Source of the DNA: Mytilus californianus
Lineage: Eukaryota; Mollusca; Bivalvia; Mytilida; Mytilidae
Assembly: GCF_021869535.1 (NCBI RefSeq)
Contig: NW_026262668.1
Location: forward strand, 22,449,732-22,513,731
Length of the DNA: 64,000 bases
Reading direction: 5' to 3'
Positions 21,495-32,363 of this stretch are shown here, piece by piece. A model generated the notes under the pieces. That model made no database searches and was not told the DNA's origin. It was given only the letters and a program-made list of their open reading frames with translations. The first letter of the stretch is position 1, and each line of letters opens with the position of its first letter. A program made the position numbers and the translations under genes.

Positions 21495-21910
21495 GCACCA
21501 AACGTTAGAATCACCGGATCCCAAGAACTTTCTCCATTGATTGCGAAGCTGCTGTTCGGAATTCTGCCAGTGCATCCTTTCCAGGAATCATTATTGAAGG
21601 ATATTTTTGCACTATACTCAGTGTTTTTGGCGCAAAGTTCAGTCAACGGGACTCGTCGCCAACTATAAAGGAGAACCAGACGTTCATCAACTTATAAGTA
21701 GGGCAGCAGTTCTTCCTCTGGTACCGCATGCAGAAATAGAAGACGATTGGTTCTATGCACTTGAACACCTAGAAAATTCAGATCAACAGCAAATACCACT
21801 TCGTTCACGGACTACGTCACATCTTACTGGGTTGAAAGCAACAGGCAGCTATGGAACCATTACCAAACCGAAGTACCAAAGACGACCAACCACTTCGAAT
21901 GATGACACAG
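21495..21910 (+). pseudogene. MULE transposase fragment, two frameshifts
   Basis: Three consecutive frame pieces are seen. The first gives TFSIDCEAAVRNS...FPGIIIEGYF up to ~21605. The second gives HYTQCFWRKVQSTGLV...ALPLVPHAEIEDDWFYALEHLE (21610-21780). The third gives DYVTSYWVE...LWNHYQTEVPKTTNHFE from ~21800. This order, with the acidic ID-x-E, FHYxQCxWRK, LPLVP and W-N-x4...RTTNH-type motifs, matches the distal half of MULE transposases. The N-terminal DDE part was not found. Single-base indels near 21605 and ~21790 break it. It could be an autonomous-element remnant or a captured exon. Confidence 0.75.
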
Positions 21911-22159
21911 CAGCTTAAAGGAGATTAAAGTACCACACCTAACATATACAAGCTACCGAACTACCTTAAAGAAGAGCAGGCAGCAACGAAGTGACCATCA
22001 TCTAGTACCAAGCCGGGGGAGTTCGACAACAAAGAAAATCTAAAACACACGACTAAATCAACGCCCACAAGAACTCGAAGATCGTCTTCAGAATGGTTAA
22101 GTGAGTGTTAACTAGTATGCTATAACTTTTTATTTGGTACTCTTCGACTAAATTTGTTG

Positions 22160-22200
22160 CAATTATAAGTTGTGTTGTGTTGTGTTGTGTTGTGTTGTTT
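22160..22200. repeat. (TGTGT)n / GTTGT short array
   Basis: About seven GTTGT units, interrupted. No function inferred. Confidence 0.8.
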
Positions 22201-22230
22201 TATGTGTGCTATAATGTTGTACTTATGTAT

Positions 22231-22432
22231 GAGGGGCCTGATGGGGAGGGGGGGGGGGGGGGGGGTCTCATCACGATTCACGAGTTGATTTTTTTGTCAA
22301 TCATGATTCACAGAAAATAAATTTCCATGATCACGGATCACGAAAATATAAAAAAAAAATCTGTAGAAAAACGGATCACGATAGCGAAAATGCGCCGATC
22401 ACGGAGAACGAAAATAACCCATCAGGCCCCTC
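22231..22432. mobile_element. 202 bp MITE with 15 bp perfect TIRs
   Basis: GAGGGGCCTGATGGG at 22231-22245 is the exact reverse complement of 22418-22432. ATGTAT flanks it on both sides (22225-22230, 22433-22438). The interior has a long G-run and several ATCACG phrases. No ORF. Superfamily uncertain. Confidence 0.85.
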
Positions 22433-23677
22433 ATGTATGATGTGTGCTATGTTGTTCTTCTGAACCTTCTGCGTTATGTGTGCTTTATAGTACCGGGGTA
22501 TCTGCTCTTCGTGTCATTTGTGTGCTGTAATGAATTAAGTTTCATTGATTAGTTACCGGTAATTACCTGCTACACACTATAAAAACAACTTCATCACTAT
22601 CAAAATAATTCCCGATTGTCCCACATTTAATCTTTCCAATTGTCCCACAAATAGACGAGTGACATTAACCATAAAATTTTATTTTTAATGCACCCACCTA
22701 ACATACGGCTAAATCATATACCATTCGAAGGCATATCATCTGTACAACTTTTTTTCCCGGTCGTCAAATATTCGTACGGTGCAATTTTCGTCAAATCATG
22801 ATGAAAGGTCAAGGTTGCACACTTTCTAATTTTACAATATGTCAGCATTTTTACATACTCTGTCTTCTGAATAATAATATTTTGCATGGAAATATGAAAA
22901 TCTGTTAGAACAGATGTTAAAAAGCACTTATCAAATGCACTTTAAAATATTAATGACGTATTTTTAATAAATAGGGCTGTTTTTTAGAAATTCCAATAAA
23001 AATGATAAAATTGCATTTAAACCAAAATTTGTGTTTGTAACTCAGTTGTTATTCCCCATAGAATCAAATAACATATTCTGTTTAGTGCTTTGGAAGTTTT
23101 TGACATCATCAGATTACTGCAATTACCCTTCATACTAACTAAACAGCCAATTAAAGCAACTCGTGCAGTTGCCCAAAATACCACCATCTGCAAAAAGATA
23201 GCTTTTTTGCTGTTCTATGTTAACAAAATTTGTATGTAGTCAATATGAGATTAAAAAACTAAAATCTTATAATTACAAAAGTGTTTAAAGGATATAATAC
23301 ACGCGCGATTCTTTTTTTTGGGGGAAAATTAGGGAGCAAAACTTTGATATTTCAATATATATTTTTAGAAAACTTGTTTTCTTGTTGGCTTCTACTGCAA
23401 CGTGAACTTACTAAGGGGATAAACGTTTATAAGCTGGCAACTTAAACAAATTTATTTGTGCCAATCTTATCAAGTCAAATAATATAAGTATTTCTTGAAA
23501 TACATGTAAATTGACACATTTTGCAAATCTATTTTTATTTGAAAATTCTAGCAGTTCGTTATAACTACACTTTCAATTCCGGAGTAGTTAAAAAACTACA
23601 CTGTAGTATAAAGATGACTGATTGATTGTTGGTGTTTAACGCCACTTTCGGCACTACTTACTACTAAATAAAATTTA

Positions 23678-24122
23678 GAATGGAAATGGGGAATGTGAAG
23701 AGCCGACCAAAAAGCATAAAACAGCACAAGGCTACCAACGGGTCTTCAACACAACGAAACAATCATGCACCCGGAGGCAGGCTTAAGCTGACACCTAAAC
23801 AAAAATGTGTACTAGTTTAGTGAAAACGGACTCACACTAAACTTCGAAACATGTAAGTGAACTAAGATTAAAAAAAACAAAGGCTCTTGACTTAATTAAG
23901 ACTGGCGCAAAAATGCGGAGGGGTTAATCAATTTTGTGAGATCTCAACCCTCTCCTATACCTCTACCAAATGAAGAATAAACAAACACACAGCAAAACTC
24001 AGTTAAAAAGAAGTCCGAGTCCGATGTCGGAAAAGGTAACTGACGAAACTAAGCAAAATGACGGTGAAACATAAATCAACAAAGGACTACAGCAGTTACT
24101 GACCTGCCAGCTCCAGACCTAT
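23678..24122 (-). repeat. Penelope-type 3' tail, reversed
   Basis: Reverse complement of 15560-16040 over its whole length, from the 'gaatggaaatggggaat' end to the GCCAGCTCCAGACC end. It is preceded at 23615-23645 by a 'ggtgtttaacgccact' phrase common in mollusc repeats. Confidence 0.75.
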
Positions 24123-24139
24123 TATATCTTTATCATATA

Positions 24140-24660
24140 CAGTGCTTTGTGGCTATCAGTTTTTATTGAAGGAGAAAGCCGGAGTGCCTAGAGAGATCAA
24201 CCGACCTTCAGCAGAAACTGGCAATCCCCGTCAATTATACATTTATTATATTTGTTAGTATGAATGATGAAATTACTGTGCAGGTGTCATAAAAAACTTC
24301 AACCAATCAGCACCAATGGCCTTTTGTAAAAGTAGGCAACCTCTAAACAAACAAAGCAGTTTTGGTGTAGATGTTTTAAATGACTACAGCTACATGCTAC
24401 AAATAAATTTTCTTTATAAAAACTGAGATATAAATATGCAATTAAACCGCTTTTATTCTAGATTCAATTGCCTATGCATGGTTTTGCATTAAAAATCATT
24501 TGTAAATGTACCACACACTATTCTCATTTGAGACATTCAGAAACCCAGACCGCTATTTTCATACAAGTGATATGTTTAGCTTGCTATAAAGCCAGGTTTG
24601 ATGCACCATTTTAATCCGTTTTGAGTTTCCCTTGGAGTACGGTACTTTTGTCATTTTTTT
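24140..24660 (+). repeat. Dispersed repeat fragments
   Basis: 24170-24240 (GAAACTGGCAATCCC... region) resembles 12470-12545, the leader of the LINE fragment. 24590-24650 shares 'ataaagccaggtt' and 'tttcccttggagt' with 49140-49300. The pieces are short and family limits cannot be set. Confidence 0.45.
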
Positions 24661-26254
24661 TAAATAGATCATCTGCCATGCATTGATTAAACATGGGCAT
24701 AATTAAGAATGAGACAGTCTAAAACCATAGTCATAATTTTTCATTTGAGTTTATAATGGTGCAAAGATCTCATAACAATAAGAAGTGATACTAGTTGACA
24801 AGTGAAAAACCATAAAATGGTATGCATTAGTGTAAATAGTATGGGTTTAAACAATCTGATTTAAATTCAGATCTGTTACAACTCGCATGCTAGTATATCA
24901 TATGAGGATTACGAAATCAGAGATCTATATTTGAGTAAGATTGTTTTAAGATTATGAGATAGCTTACAAGCAGAGATATAATGGTACATTTGAATTGCTA
25001 ACTATTCAACTCTATTTGTTTATCCAGAAAAAAAATCCCTTCATGTACAGTCTCCATATGTGCACTTAAAGACAAACGGACAATACATTGTAGTGGCACA
25101 AGGTTTATATCTTGCATCGATATCTGAGCTTGCAGGTTTTCTTTGCCTTGGCTTCAAGAAAATAACAATGAGGCAGTGTCAAACCACGATAGATGATGAA
25201 GAAAAAAAAAGATAACACCATGAACAAAGCGAAAAAGTCGGACAAACAAACTACAGTCCTTAAAACACTACACAGAAATGTGCCAACACTACCTAAAACA
25301 GGTGGTAAATGCAGTTGCTCAGTAAGGATATTCAATCTTCCAGAACATTAATTTGCAGTTATATTTAATAAAACAACTAAAAAAATATGTAATAATGAGC
25401 TTACATTAAAAATAATCAGCCGGATTTGTAAATAAAAAAGCGCATTGTGCAAACAATATTAATTCAATTATTGAATGAGATGGAAACTTCGTCTTTCGAC
25501 ATCGGAAACACATTTTTACTGTATATACCTTGTTTATTCATTAAAGCACTTTCAATACCCCTATTCAAAACCCGTAAATCATTTTCTTTCGATATTTACT
25601 ATATTATCTAGCCAAAGAAAAACAAAATGATCAATATTTGTAGATGGTGTTTTTATAGGGCAACTGCAAAAGTTGCATTAGAATGCCGCATCTTGACCTG
25701 TATTACATTAATTTCAGTTTACAATGATGCAAAAATTCCCTCGGCTTATAAAACATTAATTTATCATATTTTTGACATATGCATACTGATACCTCAAGAA
25801 ACATTTAGCTTTTAGTACAATTATATCATTTTTGGGAAGTTTTTTTAAAGAAATGCAATTTTATGTAAATATTGCGCAATTAACATTTAAGTTTGCAATT
25901 AATTTGGAATTATGTCATTTTGTTTTATAAGGTTCAGACAATTTTTATACAGGTACCAGAAAAGGTCATTTTGTTTAACTGTAGCAAAATTTTGGAATAT
26001 TCATTTTTGACTATTAAACTTGATTTAACGAAAATTGCACCGTACGAATTATTGACGACCAGGCAAAACAGAAAGTACAGATAACAAGCTTTCGAATGAT
26101 ATATAATATAGCCGTATGTTAGGTGGGTGCATAAAAGTCGTTAACTAAGCGTCTTTTTGAAAAAATGTCGCTCGCCTAAAACATCTTCCCGATTGTCCCA
26201 CAGATTATCATTACTTTTTTACCTGTAATTTCAAAAATTGGGACAATCGGGAAG

Positions 26255-28780
26255 ACATCGATTTAAGATACCAACAAATAAATGTTTAATCCGGACATTT
26301 TTCTTTCTTTTTTACAGAAAAAGTCTGACTTTCTATATGACAAAGCAACTTGTTTTTGACAGTAACGTATGATCCTGAAACTTACAATTTATTACTCATT
26401 TCAGGCGAAAACCCAGTTAAAATTAAACAAAAGAAATGGAACTCTTTGTTAGAGAAGGTAAAAAAGGCGAAGTTAGTAAATTTGAATTGTTTACATCTGT
26501 TTCTATGGGCTTTAAAAGTTTAATGAATGTACCTCGTTTAAGATTTTATGCATCTTATGTATGTGTTTTTACTTAAATTATTGAATTGAGCTTCGAGGTA
26601 TTTGTAAACCTCTAAATTATAGACAAATTTAAAACAGTCGAATGGGGTAGGTGCAAATTCTTGTGGATCTTTTTTGTGCATAAGCATAAATTCCGCAGAA
26701 AAAAATCCGAAGAAAGATAATAGATTTATCTTCTTAAAGCAGCAATTTGCATTTCTACTCCCGGTGACAGTTTTTTTTGGGGGGAAAATCCCCAAGATAG
26801 GCAACAATTCTGTCTCGAAAACACAGAAAGAAAAATATTTGATACATCATCTCGCTTCAGATTCTATTATATTTATATATTTGGGCTGTAGGTTGATACA
26901 AAAACATTAAAAATTTACAGTACTATAAGATGAAATATATGGGTCAAGTGAAATACCTTTCTAATGAGTCATAACAACAGAATAGGCGTGTTCGAATAAC
27001 AATTTTTTTACTAAAAGTACTTGACGACAAACTTTCTTGTGGATCTTAAAAATGCATAACTTCAAAAGAACTTTATTTTTTGTGTGTGTTATCTAGGGTA
27101 ATTAGTCTTCAACCTCTAAAAATTTTTAGTCTGCCCTTCAACGAAATATTTAATTAGAGTTTTTTTAAATATTTTTGAACTTTCGAAAATTCCCCCTGAC
27201 AACCGATCAGACAATAGTTTTAAGTTGACCAAATGCATAAAAGTACATAAAATGACGTTCAATAGCTAGTAGATACATTTGTCTTTTAAAATATAACTGG
27301 TATATAAGGATCGTAATGATACTATGTGGATAAATTTATCGGTTTTCAAGAGCTTAATTGACAGCGCGTCATCACTACAGTGGCTTCCATTTTTAGGATT
27401 ATAAAAATCAGGTGGCGTAATGGGGGATATAATTTTGTCGAAGTAGAATCCTGAATGATTTTGTTATGTCTAACTTAAGTTACTGCCCTTTGACTTGGCA
27501 TGTCTGTGAGGAACAAAATACAAATAATAGAAAAAATACAAGAACAAACTTCGCTTTATTTGTGAAGACTATCAGAACTCTTATGAAACACTCCTGCAGA
27601 TTTGAAACTGTCCTTAACTAAAAATTCCCAGAATGTGCTCAATTGCCTTAGAGAACTTTAAAATAATTAATAAAAAATTTCCTTTCTTTATTCACGAGCT
27701 GGTAGTTATAATAGAACAATTCATAAAGTATCTGAACACTGCTGAGGTACCAAGACCAAGATCCTCAAGTTATGGTAAAAATATAGATTTGAGGCAGCAT
27801 AAGTATGAAATTTCCTTCCCAATGAGACCAGAACTATGACTTCTTTTTACTTATTTAGGAATTATATAAATTCCTGGTGTGGGGATAAAAAATGTAATTG
27901 CAGGTCATACTGTTTCTATCCAGTGCTGCATCATAGCTGATATTTCTTTCTTTTGCTCTGCTTTTTTGTATTATTATATATAGCTGCTTTAATGCCAGTG
28001 CTCAATAAATTAATTTATTCATGCTTTTGAGTTTGTTAGTATTTCATGATATTTCAGTGTTTGCTAGTTCCCTCATTCAATGCACATAGATGTGTTTGTC
28101 CGTATGGGCATTGACCCTGGCGGTTCAGAAATCAAATATAATTTGCTTTCTTTTCATATAGATGCCTTTTTATTTATCAGTTGTTGCATGAAGCTGCATG
28201 ATTTTTATATGCTAGTCGGTTAAAGGGCTCATCAGAGATCATGTCTCTGTTTTCGTGTACATATGTGCCGACTTTAAATAAAATTTGCTTACTTACTTAC
28301 TACTTAGCTCAAGTATACCATTTGTTCATGTCGTTATTAGTATTGCATGTTTTAAATGCATTATATAGTTTCGGCTATTAATCAAAAGTTCTTAAATTTA
28401 GTTAACAGTGTATGAACATATTCAAACTATTATTTTGAAGAATGAAAATGTAAAAAGATTCTAAGGAGTCAATCATTTCCGTAACTCTCTTTCATTATGA
28501 TATCCGTTTCTTTATGAATATTTTGCGAACAATTTGAAATAAATCTGTATTATATTTAATTCTCAGAAAAATAAGATACCAAGTTGGCAATTATAAATCA
28601 CTGGTCAAAAGGAAAACGGACATACTCCATTTTTATTCATTCATTCATTCATTTACTAATATGACCGATTATATGAATATTGATGTTGTTTTAAAACGAT
28701 ACACACGTAAATTGTCAACACCACTTCTCTGTGAAATATGTTAACCAAAGGCCCCACATACCGTGATTCTCAATTCATTA
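26255..28780. other. Gene-free stretch with a possible LINE tail
   Basis: No supported gene to 27560. Around 27560-28310 there is a short open frame (27633-27839) followed by an AT-rich tail ending in 'aaataaaatttgcttacttactta'. This resembles the 3' end of a non-LTR element, but the protein segment is not recognisable. Nothing is seen from 28310 to 28780. Confidence 0.35.
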
Positions 28781-29100
28781 TAAAGCCACAATCCCGACCT
28801 CTTTTTTTCGATCGTGACATTACCAACTTTTTTCTTGATACGAACAACACCTTGGGTGTCATCAGTCACTATGGATATAGATGATATATCCTGTCATCCC
28901 CATTTTTATAATCAGTATTCTTTCTGTGAGGTGTGTTGCAGACTGTTGTTTGTTTATTGGTGGTTTTTCTTTTGGTCATTGTGTTGTCTATTTTTTTCAA
29001 TTTGGGATCTTTGTTTGTCCCTCAGTATCTCCAACCTTTTTTTACCGTCTCTTCGGAGACGGTCTTATAAGTTGAACGATGGACAGTCTTCGGCCTGAAT
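28780..29100 (+). repeat. Possible retroelement 3' tail
   Basis: Contains 'cacaatcccgacctc...tcgtgacattacc' and ends with a short perfect hairpin (CGTCTCTTCGGAGACG, 29048-29063). It resembles the solo tail at 6540-6960 only loosely. The two overlapping ORFs here are hydrophobic translations without motifs and are not called. Confidence 0.4.
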
Positions 29101-29560
29101 GCTTTTGAGTTTCTAAGATATTTTACTGACTCTTTCATAGTAAAAGTCTGTTGATTGGTTGGGGCAATTTAAACCTAATAAATGTCCTTCAATCCCGCAG
29201 ATTGTCGGGTTTGAACTCTTTATTTTAGTTATTAAAATTGCATCGTGATCAATCATGCATATCGGTTCACAGGAACATTATTCTATAAATAGCCGAAATT
29301 TCTGCAATTTTGAAATGTATAAAAACGCACACTTTATCATTTCACGTTTATTTTATCCAGTCGCTCGTTGTTATGAATTTTTATAGAGTCATTATAGTTG
29401 AAACGTATATGAAAACCTAGGGACACACCACGCATGCTTTTTTTTTCTCGGTTATACATATTGATACTTAGTAAGATAATCCAAAGGTAACAATTTAATT
29501 TAAAAATTCGTAAGTGGTTCCAAGGAACTCTGTGCCTCGCCTCCAATTGCTGCTGTCAGC
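29101..29560. other. Gene-free stretch
   Basis: AT-rich, no feature supported. Confidence 0.35.
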
Positions 29561-29564
29561 GAAA

Positions 29565-29614
29565 AAGTGTCATGTTGACTTAAAAAGTGAGTTCATTTAT
29601 CAGTAAAATACAGA
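29565..29614 (-). repeat. Short left piece of the HINE that the Polinton entered
   Basis: The phrase 'catttatcagtaaaatacaga' matches the core unit on the other side of the Polinton ('ccattaatcagtaaaatacgg', ~40715). It ends in the TACAGA duplication. Confidence 0.5.
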
Positions 29615-29987
29615 AGTAGTGGGGAAACTACCGGTTCTGGCGACTTTTCGCTAATGTTAACCCTATGGGGAAAAGGTAGCCTCCTGAGAGGTAGCCTCCC
29701 GATGTGAGGATAATTTCTATGACGTCATCATTTTATATTACGAGACTAATTAATTAAATTAGTTAATTTCTTTGGATAAGGTCATTATTAAATGTTACTA
29801 ATTACGTTTGTGTTAATTATGCATAAGTATATGATTTTTATCTTTATTTTAATTTGATATATGAAAATCCCCAGTCTATTAATAGATATACAGGTAAACC
29901 CATCTAAGTGTGTATCAAATATATATTTGTTTGTTTATATATCTATTCACCTACGGCTGTGAAGAATAAGACGTACACGTTATTATA

Positions 29988-32235
29988 CGACCGCAAAAAT
30001 TTTTGCGGTCGTATATTGGTATGACGTTGGCGTCGTCGTCGTCGTCGTCCGGCGTCGTCCGAAGACACATTGGTTTTCGCACTCTAACTTTAGTTTAAGT
30101 GAATGGATCTCTATGAAATTTTACCATAAGGTTCAATACCACAATAGGAAGGTTGGGATTGATTTTGGGGGTTATGGTACTAACAGTTAAGGAATTAGGG
30201 GCCAAAAAGGGGCCAAAAATAAGCATTTTTGTAACTTCCAGACATAACTTGTGTGTTAGTGTATGGATCTCTCTGACATTGTACCACAAGGTTCCATATC
30301 ACAAAGGGAATGCTGGGATTGATTTTGGGGGTAATTGCCTCAAAATATTAGGAATTAGGGGCCAAAAAAGGGGCAAAAAACAAGCATTTTTCTAGTTTCA
30401 TGACAATAACTTGTGTGAAAGTGTATGGATCTTTCTGAAATTGTACTACAAGGTTCCATATCACAAAGGGAAAGCTGGAATTGAGTTTGGGGGTAATTGC
30501 CCGAAACGTTTAGGGATAAGGGGCCAAAATGGGGCCAAAAATAAGCATTTTTCTAGTTTCCAGACAATAACTTGTGTTCAAGTGTATGGATCTCTCTGAA
30601 ATTGTACCACAAGGTTCCATATCACACAGGAAATGTTGGGATTGATTTTGGGGGTAATTGCCTTAAAATTTTAGGAATTAGGGGCCAAAAAAGGGGCAAA
30701 AAACAAGCATTTTTCTAGTTTCATGACAATAACTTGTGTGTAAGTGTTTGGATATTTCTGAAATTGTACTACAAGGTTCCATATCACAAAGGGAAAGCTG
30801 GAATTGAGTTTGGGGGTAATTGCCCGAAACGTTTAGGAATTGGGGGCCAAAAAGGGGCAAAAAAACACATTTTTCTAGTTTCCAGACAATAACTTGTGTT
30901 CAAGTGTATGGATCTCTCTGAAATTGTACTGCAAGGTTCCATACCACAAAGGGAAGGCTGGGATTGAGTTTGGGGGTGATGAATCATAAGGGGGTTCAAA
31001 AAATTTGGGGGGGGGGGGGGGATTTTTTTTTTTTCCTTTTTTTTTTCTTTTAAAATTTTCCATTTTAAGTTGGTTATTTCTGATTTATATTTAAAAGCAA
31101 ATAATAATGATATGGTAGGAGATACACACCAAACAGGATGTGTAAATTATTATATTATAAGTATTGTGCAATAGCAAGAAATTTTCAATTGCACAGTATT
31201 GCACAATAGCAAGAAATCTTCAATTGCACAGTATTGCGCAATAGCAAGAAATCTTCAATTGCACAGTATTGCGCAATAGCAAGAAATATCCAATAGCACA
31301 ATATTGCGCAATAGCAAGAAATTGTCAATTGTGCAGTATTGCGCAATAGCAAGAAATATTCAATTGCACAGTATTGTGCAAAAGAAGATACTTCGTATAA
31401 ATTGCTTATTTCTTGACCAATTTCAATGGGGTTTTATTCTTGAATTATTGGGGTTCTTTAATATGCTGAATCTAACCGTGTATTAAGTTTTTGGATTTTG
31501 GGCCCGGTTTTTAAATTGGTCCACATTGAGGTCCAAAGGGTCCAAAATAAAACTTTGTTTGATTTCATCAAAAATTGAATTATTGAGGTTCTTTGATATG
31601 CCGAATCTAACCGTGTATTTAGATTCTTAATTTTTGGTTCCGTTTTCAAATTGGTCTTCATTAAGGTCCAAAGGGTCCAAAATGAAACTAAGTTTGATTT
31701 TAACAAAAATTGAATTCTTAGGGTTCTTTGATATGCTGAATCTAAACATGTATTTAGATTTTTGATTATGGGCCCAGTTTTCAAGTTGGTCCAAATCGGG
31801 GTCCAAAATTAAACTTTGTTTGATTTCAACAAAAATTGAATATATGGGGTTCTTTGATATGCTGAATCTAACCATGTATTTAGATTTTTGATTTTTGGGC
31901 CCCGTTATCAACTTTGTCCACATTGAGGTCAAAAGGGTCCAAAATTAAACTTTGTTTGATTTCATCAAAAATTGAAATCTTGGGGTTCTTTGATATGCTG
32001 AATCTAACCATGTATTTAGATTTTGGATATTGGACCATAATAGGTGAATGTCCAATTTAAAATTTTTAAGTTCTTAGACCACATTCATTCTGTGTCAGAA
32101 ACCTATGCTGTGTCAAATATTTAATCACAATCCAAATTCAGAGCTGTATCAAGCTTGAATGTTGTGTCCATACTTGCCCCAACTGTTCAGGGTTCGACCT
32201 CTGCGGTCGTATCAAGCTGCGCCCTGCGGAGCATT
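29988..32235 (+). mobile_element. HINE-type element with three tandem arrays, inside the left Polinton arm
   Basis: It begins with a perfect hairpin (TACGACCGCAAAA / TTTTGCGGTCGTA, 29986-30013) and a GTC microsatellite (30028-30060). Array 1 has ~161 bp units (about six, 30090-30985), array 2 has 35 bp units (seven, 31161-31385), and array 3 has ~135 bp units (five, 31430-32050). It ends near the GCGCCCTGCGGAGC palindrome at 32219-32233. The right Polinton arm shows the uninterrupted site. A TTATTAT-like sequence on both sides may be a short duplication; the exact ends are uncertain by a few bases. All ORFs in it are repeat translations. Confidence 0.75.
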
Positions 32236-32363
32236 TTATTATTTAAATAATAGAATCGTTAAATCAATATTGAAAGCGTGTTTTAACTTGTCGTTATTGT
32301 ACGTAGTGACCTTTAACATGTTTAGACGAGTCTTTTTAATATAAGTAAATCGTTACATTAATG

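Larger units (their letters stand above)
22609..26254. mobile_element. 3.6 kb element with diverged long TIRs (CCCGATTGTCCCA ends)
   Basis: Left end TTCCCGATTGTCCCA at 22609; right end is its reverse complement ending at 26254. Inward, 22680-22800 matches 26130-26020 inverted, sharing TAGCCGTATGTTAGGTGGG and GAAAATTGCACCGTACGAAT. A further diverged match links 23150-23230 with 25700-25610 (GCAGTTGCCC, CACCATCTGCAAA). No transposase was recognised inside. The core holds a reversed Penelope tail (23678-24122). A second internal CCCGATTGTCCCAC at 26188 means the right end carries a tandem or shifted terminal motif. No clear target duplication. Confidence 0.65.

Noticed and set aside
25627-26084. 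Two ORFs of ~62 codons
   Set aside because: They lie in the right TIR region of the 22609-26254 element, overlap inverted-repeat sequence and have no motif.
31161-31385. Regular 35 bp repeats, considered as a CRISPR-like array
   Set aside because: The units are directly adjacent without spacers, lie inside a HINE, and the DNA is eukaryotic.
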